Below are positions 1 through 7,739 of a stretch of DNA of 64,000 bases, one piece after another. This DNA is from Pacificibacter maritimus. Lineage in GTDB: Bacteria; Pseudomonadota; Alphaproteobacteria; Rhodobacterales; Rhodobacteraceae. The notes beneath the pieces are model-generated. The model ran no database searches, was not told the DNA's origin, and was given only the letters and a program-made list of their open reading frames with translations. The position numbers were made by a program, and so were the translations under genes. The stretch is taken from assembly GCF_003814915.1 (NCBI RefSeq), contig NZ_RKQK01000003.1, positions 372,001 through 436,000 on the forward strand. The letters run 5' to 3'. Each line of letters begins with the position of its first letter. The stretch's first letter is position 1.

Positions 1-39
1 GGATTCGACAACCTTTGTGAAGCTGTCGCCAATCAATAA
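1..39 (+). CDS. possible 3' end of an upstream gene (partial)
   Basis: The first frame reads through the window edge for 12 codons (ending DNLCEAVANQ) to a TAA at 37-39. A GC-rich hairpin follows at once, which is what the end of a gene would look like. Only a dozen residues are visible, so neither the family nor even coding status can be settled. The second frame also stays open to a TGA at 44-46. Confidence 0.25.
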   Translation, partial: GFDNLCEAVANQ

Positions 40-49
40 TATGTGACGT

Positions 50-73
50 CGGCGGCCCTCACCCGGGCCGCCG
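50..73 (+). terminator. GC-rich hairpin, possible terminator of the gene left of the window
   Basis: Bases 50-58 pair perfectly with 65-73 (9 bp, core GGCGGCCC/GGGCCGCC) around a 6-nt loop. No T-run follows, so it may act as a weak or Rho-assisted terminator, or only as an mRNA 3' stabiliser. Confidence 0.35.
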
Positions 74-193
74 CATAGGCGGATCCGATCAAGAATATCA
101 GTTGCGAACATCACAGGCAGTGCAGCCAGTTGATGCGCACTGCATGTCCCCCAAAATGCAAACCATGCAGAACAAATCAACGCCGACTATAGC

Positions 194-260
194 GCGTTCG
201 CGACTTTGTTCCTGATCTAAATTTAAAGGGGAATCGCCCTTGAACTTTACAGTCGAACGC
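194..260 (+). promoter_or_regulatory. structured leader upstream of metNIQ, possible riboswitch
   Basis: GCGTTCG (194-200) plus ACT (203-205) can pair with AGTCGAACGC (251-260), giving a 10-bp closing stem with a 2-nt bulge. Inside it, AAGGG (226-230) pairs with CCCTT (237-241) around a 6-nt loop. The element ends about 50 nt before the metN start. Methionine genes in alphaproteobacteria are often under SAM-binding riboswitches, so a SAM-responsive element is a fair guess. I could not match it with certainty to the SAM-II, SAM-V or SAM/SAH consensus. Confidence 0.35.
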
Positions 261-309
261 TATCTACCTGTCGCCGAAAACACGTTCAAATTTGTCGGAT
301 AGAAAAACA

Positions 310-1371
310 ATGTCAGACGCAAAATCGCAAGGTGCCTCAATCGTTTTTCAATCGGTTGAAAAGGCCTTTCACAAACCAGATGGCGGTTATGTTTCCGCTG
401 TCTCAGATGCGTCTTTGACGGTCGATTCTGGTGCAATCACCGGCATCATTGGCCGCTCTGGTGCAGGGAAATCCACGATGCTGCGCATGGTCAACGGCCT
501 TGAGCGCCCGACCTCTGGTCAGGTTTTGGTGGGCGGACAAGACGTAGGTGCAGCGCAGGGTGCCAAGCTGCGCGATATACGCCGCGACGTTGGGATGATC
601 TTTCAGCATTTCAATCTGCTGGCTTCGCGCACCGTTGCGGGCAACATTGCCTTGCCGCTAGAAATCGCGGGCGTCCCTGCCGCAAAAATCAAAACGCGCG
701 TGGCTGATTTGATCGACCGAGTTGGTCTTAACACTCAAAGCAATAATTACCCCGCTGAACTGTCTGGTGGGCAAAAACAACGTGTCGGCATTGCGCGCGC
801 CTTGGCCACAGAACCCAAAGTATTGCTGTCTGATGAAGCGACCTCAGCACTTGACCCTGAGACCACGCAGACTGTTTTGACCTTATTGAAAGACATCAAC
901 CGCGATCTTGGTTTAACCATTTTGTTGATCACCCATGAAATGGCCGTTGTGCGCGATATCGCCAGTCATGTCGCGGTAATCGAAGGTGGTAAAATCGTCG
1001 AATCCGGAAAGACCTATGATGTATTTACTGCCCCCCAACACAAGACAACGCGATCTTTTTTATCGGGCGTCACGGGCGTAACACTGCCTGCGTTCATCAA
1101 AGGCCGCATGCTGAAGTCCCGCCCTTCGGGGGCCGCCAAAGAAGTTATGCGCGTGACTTTCGCTGGCACCCATGCCACCGATCCGATGCTTGCGCTTTTA
1201 ACCCGTGACCTTGGGATCGAGGTAAACATTTTAGCGGGCGCTGTTGAAGAAATCGGCATCAAGCCCTTCGGAAATCTGCTTGTATCCTTGGATGCCGACA
1301 AGGCCAGTGACGCGCGCACCTACCTAGAAAAACACGGACTTTTAACGGAGGTGCTTGGCTATGTCAGCTAA
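310..1371 (+). CDS. metN: methionine ABC transporter, ATP-binding protein MetN
   Basis: MetN powers import of D/L-methionine through the MetNIQ transporter at the inner membrane. The 353-residue protein has Walker A GRSGAGKST at about 48-56, the signature LSGGQ at 151-155 and the Walker B aspartate near 175 (in SDEATSALDP, where DEPT is more usual). Its C-terminal extension from about 275 fits the NIL/ACT-like domain through which methionine inhibits MetN family members. The ATG at 310 is preferred over the in-frame TTG at 292, which would only add six residues. metI begins inside its last codons at 1361, and metQ follows, so the three genes form one operon. The structured leader at 194-260 may regulate it. 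Confidence 0.93.
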   Translation: MSDAKSQGASIVFQSVEKAFHKPDGGYVSAVSDASLTVDSGAITGIIGRSGAGKSTMLRMVNGLERPTSGQVLVGGQDVGAAQGAKLRDIRRDVGMIFQHFNLLASRTVAGNIALPLEIAGVPAAKIKTRVADLIDRVGLNTQSNNYPAELSGGQKQRVGIARALATEPKVLLSDEATSALDPETTQTVLTLLKDINRDLGLTILLITHEMAVVRDIASHVAVIEGGKIVESGKTYDVFTAPQHKTTRSFLSGVTGVTLPAFIKGRMLKSRPSGAAKEVMRVTFAGTHATDPMLALLTRDLGIEVNILAGAVEEIGIKPFGNLLVSLDADKASDARTYLEKHGLLTEVLGYVS

Positions 1372-2035
1372 CTTGATCAGCCTGCTTATGGAAGCCACTT
1401 GGCAGACCTTATACATGGTCGCAATTTCCGCGGTGCTTGGCACCATTTTCGGTTTGCCTCTCGGCGTGTTTTTGGCGACATCCCAACGCGGCGAACTTTT
1501 ATCACGACCCGTGATCAATAAAGTCTTGGGGTTGGTGGTCAACGCTGCGCGTTCGGTGCCTTTTATCATTTTGGTCGTCGCGATCATTCCCTTCACGCGC
1601 ATGATTGCAGGCACATCTATCGGCACGACTGCGGCCATCGTGCCGCTCACCATCGCGGCCGTGCCCTTTATCGCGCGCCTCATCGAAAATGCTATTCGCG
1701 AAGTCGATAGCGGCTTGATAGAAGCCGCAAGAGCCATGGGTGCAACTCCGCTGCAGATCATTCGCAAAGTGCTGATCCCCGAAGCTTTGCCTTCCATCAC
1801 CTTGGGCCTGACGCTCGCTGTCGTGAGTCTGATCGGTTATTCAGCGATGGTCGGCGCTGTCGGCGGAGAGGGGCTTGGCGATCTTGGCATTCGCTACGGC
1901 TACCAACGGTTCATGCCAGATGTGATGGCCATCGTTGTTGTCATTCTCGTTGTCCTTGTACAGCTTGTCCAATCCGTTGGGGAATGGATCGCAGCCAAGG
2001 TCGACAAACGAGCCCCTAAGGGTCGTGGGCAGTAG
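1361..2035 (+). CDS. metI: methionine ABC transporter, permease MetI
   Basis: This 224-residue integral membrane protein forms the homodimeric channel of the methionine importer. It has about five hydrophobic segments and the permease coupling motif (EAARAMGATPLQIIRKV, near residues 125-141) that docks on MetN. The start is the ATG at 1361, preceded by GGAGGT at 1347-1352. An in-frame TTG two codons earlier is less likely. It overlaps the metN stop by 11 nt, which implies translational coupling. Length is typical for MetI. Confidence 0.93.
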   Translation: MSANLISLLMEATWQTLYMVAISAVLGTIFGLPLGVFLATSQRGELLSRPVINKVLGLVVNAARSVPFIILVVAIIPFTRMIAGTSIGTTAAIVPLTIAAVPFIARLIENAIREVDSGLIEAARAMGATPLQIIRKVLIPEALPSITLGLTLAVVSLIGYSAMVGAVGGEGLGDLGIRYGYQRFMPDVMAIVVVILVVLVQLVQSVGEWIAAKVDKRAPKGRGQ

Positions 2036-2074
2036 GCCCTCTTACTTTCTATTCTCACCAAGCAGGATTATAAA

Positions 2075-2851
2075 ATGTTACGCCTTACAACACTCTCATC
2101 CGTTCTCGCACTTGCTGCGACTGCGCTTTTTGCTGACGAAATCAAAGTCGGCGTCTCTCCAGGTGAGCACGCGCAAATCATGGAAGTGGTTGCCAAAGTC
2201 GCCGCGCCCATGGGGCTGGATATCGACATCGTTGAGTTCTCTGATTACGTCATTCCAAACACAGCCTTGGCTGATGGTGATATCGAAGCGAACTCATTTC
2301 AACACGTGCCATATTTGAACAACCAAATGAAAGACCGTGGGTTTGAACTGGTTGTCATCGGCACAACCATCACAACCCCGATGGGCGTTTACTCTGAAAA
2401 AGTGAGTGACATTGCCGAGCTTGAAAAAGGCGCGCGCGTTGCTATCCCGAACGATCCGACCAATGGCGGCCGCGCATTGTTGTTGTTGCAAGATTTGGGT
2501 CTGATCACATTGGCTGATGGCACAGGTTTGGTGCCAAGCCCGCTCGACATTAATGACAACCCCAAAGGTTTGAAGTTCCTTGAGCTTGATGCGGCTCAAC
2601 TGCCGCGCACCTTGGCCGATGCTGAAATTGCTGTCATCAACACCAATTATGCGAGCGCAGCAGGCCTAAACGCGAAAGACGATTCCATCGCGATGGAAAA
2701 AGCTGATGGCCCCTATGTAAACGTCATTGCAGTTCGCGAAGGTGACCAAGATCAAGATTGGGCGAATACCCTTGTAGATGCCTACCAATCCGACGAAGTC
2801 AAAGCATTCATCGAAGAAAATTTTGCAGGCTCTGTCATCACGTCTTGGTAA
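2075..2851 (+). CDS. metQ: methionine-binding periplasmic protein MetQ
   Basis: The 258-residue NlpA/MetQ-type binding protein delivers methionine to MetNI. A signal peptide of about 20 residues ends in ATALFA, followed by mature sequence DEIKVGVSPGEHAQIMEVV, the usual opening of the family. There is no lipobox cysteine at the cleavage site, so unlike E. coli MetQ this one should be a freely diffusing periplasmic protein or cleaved by signal peptidase I. The start follows AGCAGGA with good spacing. It sits 39 nt after metI, and a strong terminator closes the operon at 2891-2923. Confidence 0.93.
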   Translation: MLRLTTLSSVLALAATALFADEIKVGVSPGEHAQIMEVVAKVAAPMGLDIDIVEFSDYVIPNTALADGDIEANSFQHVPYLNNQMKDRGFELVVIGTTITTPMGVYSEKVSDIAELEKGARVAIPNDPTNGGRALLLLQDLGLITLADGTGLVPSPLDINDNPKGLKFLELDAAQLPRTLADAEIAVINTNYASAAGLNAKDDSIAMEKADGPYVNVIAVREGDQDQDWANTLVDAYQSDEVKAFIEENFAGSVITSW

Positions 2852-2890
2852 ACTACGCCCCACAAATGCGGTGTTGAATCTCGATACCTA

Positions 2891-2923
2891 AGGCCCGTCT
2901 AACCTGCGTTAGGCGGGCCTTTT
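2891..2923 (+). terminator. Rho-independent terminator of metNIQ
   Basis: Bases 2891-2903 (AGGCCCGTCTAAC) pair with 2908-2920 in a 13-bp stem containing one G-U pair, with loop CTGC and then a T-tract. It stands 40 nt after the metQ stop and just beyond the end of the convergent phosphatase gene. Confidence 0.85.
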
Positions 2924-2927
2924 GGTT

Positions 2928-3392
2928 TCAAAAATCGCCCGGTGCACATTGCAAGCACACCAGCCCTTCGCCACGCCATGCGTCAACGACCGAACTTCGG
3001 TCATCAATGACGAGCCAAGGGTGGAAACCATCTGCTTGCATCTCTTTCAACGCACGACGCTTTACGACTGGATCTGAGGCTGCGTCCTGATCTTCATCAC
3101 GCAGGTAGATGCCATCAAACGGCAGGTCGTGTTTATGCAGCCAAGCCACCGTGTGTTTTGCCCAACCTTTTGGTCGCCCAGAACAAATCAAAATTGTTTC
3201 ACCGCTTTCTTTCAAGCGGCGCATCAGCTTTGCAATTGGGGCAATCGGAGCGGCTTGTGCCATCGCTAAATGAAACTCTTCCCAGTGTTTTTCAACGCCA
3301 TGAACCAAATAGCCCAGTCGCTCTGCATCGAATTCTGCAAGTGTGCCGTCGACATCAAAAACCACACAGGGCGTTGCTGCTGTTTCGGTCAT
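2928..3392 (-). CDS. HAD-family phosphatase of the polynucleotide-kinase 3'-phosphatase type
   Basis: The 154-residue protein has the whole HAD set: DVDGT at 13-17 (nucleophile D13, acid/base D15), SGR at 71-73, K111 and DD at 130-131. Its layout, and especially the closing CLQCAPGDF after a VVDAWRGEG segment, resembles the 3'-phosphatase domain of T4 polynucleotide kinase, without any kinase domain. That family removes 3'-phosphates or opens 2',3'-cyclic phosphates of nucleotides; the substrate here is unknown. The ATG at 3392 is used because a GGAG lies just upstream, and it overlaps the preceding gene by four bases (ATGA). It is the last gene of the DeoR-linked cassette. Confidence 0.8.
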   Translation of the reverse strand: MTETAATPCVVFDVDGTLAEFDAERLGYLVHGVEKHWEEFHLAMAQAAPIAPIAKLMRRLKESGETILICSGRPKGWAKHTVAWLHKHDLPFDGIYLRDEDQDAASDPVVKRRALKEMQADGFHPWLVIDDRSSVVDAWRGEGLVCLQCAPGDF

Positions 3393-3934
3393 AGAGTTTT
3401 CTCCAGTATTGTATTGCCGTTTCTTTCGAACAAAAGCGGTATTGCATTGGGGGGACGCGGGCCAACATCGCCAGTTGTCCACAGCACACGCGCCGCACGG
3501 ATTATGCCCGAGTGACACACCAAAACAGGCAATGTCCCGTCGGAGGTTGCGCAGATCAACGTAATCGTGTTTTGCACACGCAAAAGCATATCAGGCCAGC
3601 TTTCCCCTTGGTCCGGTGTCGCTGCTCTGGCGGGCTGGGCGCTTAACGGCTGCCCTTCGAACACACCCCAATCCCGTTCGCGCAAGCCATCGTGTATGTC
3701 GAACTCTCGATTTGGAAAAGCGAGTTGCGCGCTGTCTCGCGCCCGAACCAATGGACTGACATGAATCGAAGTCGGCTTTGGCCATGTTTTAACCGCGAGA
3801 GCCCGCGCCTGATCGCGGCCCAAGTGTGTAAGCGAAACATCTGTGACGCCTGCGATGATATCGTCTGCGTTGGCTGTGGTTTCACCATGGCGAACCAAAC
3901 AGAAGCTACAGGATGGTAAAGGCGCTAAGGTCAT
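3389..3934 (-). CDS. histidine phosphatase family protein
   Basis: The 181-residue protein belongs to the phosphoglycerate-mutase-like histidine phosphatases. The RHGET motif at 15-19 supplies the phospho-accepting H16. R64 in SPLVRARDSA, E86 in LRERDWG and H141 in VCHSGIIRA complete the active-site pocket. Such enzymes hydrolyse small phosphoesters such as sugar phosphates or alpha-ribazole phosphate. Substrate cannot be read from sequence. It overlaps both neighbours by four bases, so it is translated together with the HAD phosphatase and the metallo-hydrolase. Confidence 0.85.
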   Translation of the reverse strand: MTLAPLPSCSFCLVRHGETTANADDIIAGVTDVSLTHLGRDQARALAVKTWPKPTSIHVSPLVRARDSAQLAFPNREFDIHDGLRERDWGVFEGQPLSAQPARAATPDQGESWPDMLLRVQNTITLICATSDGTLPVLVCHSGIIRAARVLWTTGDVGPRPPNAIPLLFERNGNTILEKTL

Positions 3935-4998
3935 AGGCGCACCCGATCGTGAAAGAATACCTCAGCAGCAAGCCCTTCGACCAAGTAGTCTTCAGGCTGA
4001 GTGCAAAATGCGGGGGCGAAACGTTTTGCGCCTAAGCGATTGAGCATTTTCACCTGATCTCGGAGTGGTGGATGCACATTCCACCGTTGAAAATACCCGC
4101 CAGGAACGCTGCAAATGCCACGCGCATGGGCCGTCATATGGCCAGTAAAAACCACATGCGCATCGCGTCCCAAACGTCCGCTTTCATGCCACGCGCGTAC
4201 ATAGCCCCAAGCGGCCCCGCCATCAGCATTGGGTGTATCACAGATCAAGAAACGCGCTTGCTCCATAGGGCCGCGATCAAAAAGCGGAGCAATTGTTTGG
4301 GCATCAGCGCTGACGGCACCACTGGTCAATGCTGCGCGCAGCGTGTCTTGGCATTCAGGGTCAAGCATAACGCTGTCGTATCCGTAACGACGGACCAGAT
4401 GCAGCGCCATTTCGCCCGCACGGCCAGAAGGAGGAACAGGCAAAAGCACCTGCCCATCCACCCCATCCAACAAGGCGTTGAGTGCACAAAGCCGATCCGA
4501 TTGCGGAACGTCATCCAGATGATAAGAGCAATCCAAAATCGCTGTGGCCGCTGGAGGCGGCACATCGAAGGTAAACCAATCGGATTCCTCGGACCAATCG
4601 CCCGAATAAAATAGCCCTTCACCCAGATCAAAGTGAAACCAGACACCGCCCATCGCATGGCCGTTGCGCCCTGTGGTTAGGGTGACGCCATGGATCATAG
4701 TTTCGCCCTGTTCAGGCAAAAGATGCACATTGGCTGCAGGGGGCAAAGCTTTGGCCGTTTGAGCGGTCGCATAGATGGGTAACCCCGCCTCAACAGCATA
4801 GGATGCACCGCCGATATGATCGATGTGATCATGGGTGATAAATACCGCATCAGCTCCCTCAAGCCACGCGGGATTGAAATGCGCGTTGGCTTCAGGACCA
4901 AAGCCGCAATCCAACAGCCAAATCTGGTCATCCACCGTCAACTGCATGCAGGCAGGGCCTTTGTCCCCGATGCCTGAAAGTACTCTGATGCTTTGCAT
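3931..4998 (-). CDS. metallo-beta-lactamase-fold hydrolase, beta-CASP-like
   Basis: The 355-residue protein has the binuclear zinc motif HDHIDH at 56-61, a further histidine at H114 (GRNGHAMGG) and the bridging aspartate D134 in YSGDW. Beyond residue 150 there is a segment of the type found in beta-CASP enzymes (a DCSY stretch, then VLLPVPPSGRAGEM), the group of RNase J and CPSF-73 nucleases; this placement is my inference. It is shorter than RNase J and lacks its C-terminal domain. Phosphodiester hydrolysis is the expected chemistry. It abuts the ATPase gene with no gap and overlaps the histidine phosphatase gene by four bases. Confidence 0.75.
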   Translation of the reverse strand: MQSIRVLSGIGDKGPACMQLTVDDQIWLLDCGFGPEANAHFNPAWLEGADAVFITHDHIDHIGGASYAVEAGLPIYATAQTAKALPPAANVHLLPEQGETMIHGVTLTTGRNGHAMGGVWFHFDLGEGLFYSGDWSEESDWFTFDVPPPAATAILDCSYHLDDVPQSDRLCALNALLDGVDGQVLLPVPPSGRAGEMALHLVRRYGYDSVMLDPECQDTLRAALTSGAVSADAQTIAPLFDRGPMEQARFLICDTPNADGGAAWGYVRAWHESGRLGRDAHVVFTGHMTAHARGICSVPGGYFQRWNVHPPLRDQVKMLNRLGAKRFAPAFCTQPEDYLVEGLAAEVFFHDRVRL

Positions 4999-6048
4999 TT
5001 AATCCTCTAAAAAAGCCCACGGTGTTGTGATTGTCAGGCCCAATTGGGCACCAACGTCGAAGCGCGCGCGCGTTTCTGCAAACAGGCGCGCACCGCAATC
5101 CGTCACCGTTTCCAGCAGGTATTTCCCGCCCATATAGGTGACCCGCGCGACCTTGCTACGCAGATCGCCATTCTCGGAGATCGTCAGATTTTCAGGCCGC
5201 AGACAGACATGACTGACCTGCACCTCTTGCTGTGCCGATTGTACCGCAACTTCGGTCCCAAATATGCGCGCGAGATGTGCATCTCCCGCATGCTTGAACT
5301 CTTGCACGGGAACGACAGTCCCACGCCCGACAAATTCGGCAACGAAGCGGTTCTTGGGGCGTTCGTATAGAATTTGCGGCGTGTCGAATTGTTGAATGCG
5401 GCCCTGATCCATCACCGCGATCCTATCGGCCATGGCCATAGCTTCGGCCTGATCATGGGTGACATAGATCATCGTGGCACCCGTGCGTTTGTGGAAGTCT
5501 GTAAAAACGCCCTGCATCGACGCGCGCAGAGCGACATCAAGATTAGCCAAGGGCTCATCCAGCAATACGGCACAGGGATCCGAGACAAGACAACGCGCCA
5601 AAGCCACCCTTTGACGTTGCCCGCCTGAAAGGTCCGAAGGCATACGGTCAGCGTAGTCCTCAAGCCCTGTAGACGCGAGTGCCGCATCTGTCTGCGTGGC
5701 AATAGCGGACTTGGAAAGCCTTCGAATTTCAAGCGGATAAGATACGTTGCGCCGCACCGACATATGCGGCCAAAGCGCGTATGATTGGAATACGAACCCG
5801 ATGTTGCGGTTTTCAGGTGCAATATGTGCCCCTGTTTCGGCATTGGCCATTTCACGGGTGCCGATGCGGATACGTCCACTGCTTGGCTCTTCAAAACCTG
5901 CCAAAATGCGCAAAAGGGTTGTCTTGCCGCATCCAGACGGCCCCAAAAGTGCAACAAATTCGCCATCATCAAAGCGGGTTGTGATGTCCTGTAACGCAGG
6001 CGTGCCTGTAAATGTCTTGCCGACTGAAAATAGGTCTATGTCTGCCAT
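4999..6048 (-). CDS. ABC transporter ATP-binding protein, Fe3+/spermidine/organophosphate (AfuC/FbpC) type
   Basis: This 349-residue ATPase energises the importer encoded just upstream. Walker A GPSGCGKT lies near 36-43, followed by a Q-loop (FVFQSYALWP), signature LSGGQRQR, Walker B LLDEPLANLD and the H-loop in YVTHDQAEAM. A TOBE-like regulatory domain fills the last 110 residues. Family members serve ferric ion, polyamines, 2-aminoethylphosphonate or hexose phosphates. The company of three phosphohydrolases favours a phosphorylated substrate. It overlaps the permease gene by 13 bases. Confidence 0.88.
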   Translation of the reverse strand: MADIDLFSVGKTFTGTPALQDITTRFDDGEFVALLGPSGCGKTTLLRILAGFEEPSSGRIRIGTREMANAETGAHIAPENRNIGFVFQSYALWPHMSVRRNVSYPLEIRRLSKSAIATQTDAALASTGLEDYADRMPSDLSGGQRQRVALARCLVSDPCAVLLDEPLANLDVALRASMQGVFTDFHKRTGATMIYVTHDQAEAMAMADRIAVMDQGRIQQFDTPQILYERPKNRFVAEFVGRGTVVPVQEFKHAGDAHLARIFGTEVAVQSAQQEVQVSHVCLRPENLTISENGDLRSKVARVTYMGGKYLLETVTDCGARLFAETRARFDVGAQLGLTITTPWAFLED

Positions 6049-7739
6049 GGGACAACTCCTTTGGGTAAACGCCCAGACAACAGTTGGATCAGTGCCATAA
6101 GCACCACGACCACAAAGACGATGGTCATAGCCAAGGCGCTGGCCATGCCAGTTTCGCCGCTGTCATCTAGATTGAAAATCACAACGCCCAATGTCTCGGT
6201 GCCTGAGGACCACAAAAGCGCAGAAACCGTGAGCTCATTAAATGCGGTGAGAAAAACAAGGATCGCGCCAGCCGCTGCCGCTGGTGCTGATAGTGGAAAT
6301 ATCACATCGCGCAGCCGCCGATAGAGAGACGCGCCAACCGATTGTGCGGCTTCGTCCATGCTGGGATCAAACTGCTTCAGGCTCGCCTGAACTGGGCGAA
6401 ACATCACCGCAAAGAAACGCGCGAGATAGGCCAGAAATATAATCCAGATAGTTCCGTAGAGCGTGGCCTCGGTGAAGGGCAAATTGATCAGCAGCAAGAT
6501 CATCGCAATAGACAAAACAACACCAGGCAAGGCGTAGGGGAGATCAAGCAGGCTATCGAACAAGCGTGCCAGCCGTGTTTTACGTCGCTCCATCAACCAC
6601 GCCAAAGGCAGGCAGATCATCACCAAAGTGACAGAAGCACCTGCGGCCAAACCAAAGGAATTGGCAAAAGCCCGTGATGTGACCGGTTGGCGGAATAGAA
6701 CTTCGTACCAAGAGGCCAACGTCACCGTGTCAAAGCGCAGCGTCACGCCGTAAGCAGGCACCAAAGATGTCGCCATCAGGCCAAACATGGGCAAGACCAG
6801 AATGGCAACGACAACCGACCAAAGTGCTATCTCGACAGGCAAACGAGCAGCGCCGAGCGGCAAGGCCAATGGGCGAGACGTACTGCCCACAAGGTGTAAT
6901 TTCTGACGTGACTGACACAGGCGTTGCAACAATATGCCTGCCACGGCAACCGCCCCGATCAGCATCGCAAGCACAGAAACTTCAGCCAATACGGTCGTGC
7001 CCATGCCGGCCAGCTTTTGATATACGAGCGTCGGAAGTGTCGCATAACCTGCGGGAATACCCAACATTGCTGGGATGCCAAAATTGCCCAGCGCGGTCAC
7101 AAACGTAATCGCTGTCCCTGCCGCCAGACTGGGCAAGGTCAACGGCATCACAACTTGCCACCATGTGCGCAATCCCTTTGCTCCACTGATGCGCGCGGCC
7201 TCAACCACGTCTTGCGGGATGGAACGCAGCCCAGCGCGCAGAGTCAAAAAAACAATCGACATGTGCTGGATACCCAGCAAAAAAATAATACCTTGCGGCG
7301 AATATAACGGTTGTGGCGCGCCAAGCGGAGGGGCGATGCCAAGTGTTTTCAACAACACAGATGATGGCCCCATGATTTGGGTCCAAGATAGGGCTGTGAT
7401 TTGCGGAGGGATCATCATTGGGATCATGAGGCAAAAAACCAAGGCCGCTTTGGCGCGTAGATCCGTTAGCGCCACAAGGAATGCAAAAGCTGCGCCCAAC
7501 ACTAGCGATACCAAAGTACCGAAACCCGCAGTGATCATCGAGTGTTTTAAAGCGCTCAAGGTAGAGGGCTGCGCCAGTACATCGCGCACGAGGACAAAGC
7601 TCGGACTGCCCTGATAAGTGACGCCCTCAACAAACAGGCGCAAGACAGGGGCCAGCGTCAAACAGATCGCGACCAGCAAAATAGTATTGAACAGCCGAGC
7701 CTCGGACCGGCTGCTTCCATTTTGTTGAATGACATGCAT
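6036..7739 (-). CDS. ABC transporter permease with two fused membrane domains (AfuB/FbpB type)
   Basis: The 567-residue protein carries two copies of the binding-protein-dependent permease domain, one in each half, each with about six membrane spans and an EAA coupling loop (VVEAARISGAKGLRTWWQVVMP in the first half; DEAAQSVGASLYRRLRDVIFP in the second). Fused permeases of this kind occur with ferric-ion, 2-aminoethylphosphonate and sugar-phosphate importers. The start codon overlaps the stop of the binding-protein gene (TGATG), so translation is coupled. Confidence 0.88.
   Translation of the reverse strand: MHVIQQNGSSRSEARLFNTILLVAICLTLAPVLRLFVEGVTYQGSPSFVLVRDVLAQPSTLSALKHSMITAGFGTLVSLVLGAAFAFLVALTDLRAKAALVFCLMIPMMIPPQITALSWTQIMGPSSVLLKTLGIAPPLGAPQPLYSPQGIIFLLGIQHMSIVFLTLRAGLRSIPQDVVEAARISGAKGLRTWWQVVMPLTLPSLAAGTAITFVTALGNFGIPAMLGIPAGYATLPTLVYQKLAGMGTTVLAEVSVLAMLIGAVAVAGILLQRLCQSRQKLHLVGSTSRPLALPLGAARLPVEIALWSVVVAILVLPMFGLMATSLVPAYGVTLRFDTVTLASWYEVLFRQPVTSRAFANSFGLAAGASVTLVMICLPLAWLMERRKTRLARLFDSLLDLPYALPGVVLSIAMILLLINLPFTEATLYGTIWIIFLAYLARFFAVMFRPVQASLKQFDPSMDEAAQSVGASLYRRLRDVIFPLSAPAAAAGAILVFLTAFNELTVSALLWSSGTETLGVVIFNLDDSGETGMASALAMTIVFVVVVLMALIQLLSGRLPKGVVPWQT

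Noticed and set aside
1935-2318. 127-codon plus-strand frame across the metI-metQ junction
   Set aside because: It is an out-of-frame reading of metI and metQ with low-complexity sequence; the metI stop, metQ ribosome binding site and signal peptide all fit the annotated genes.
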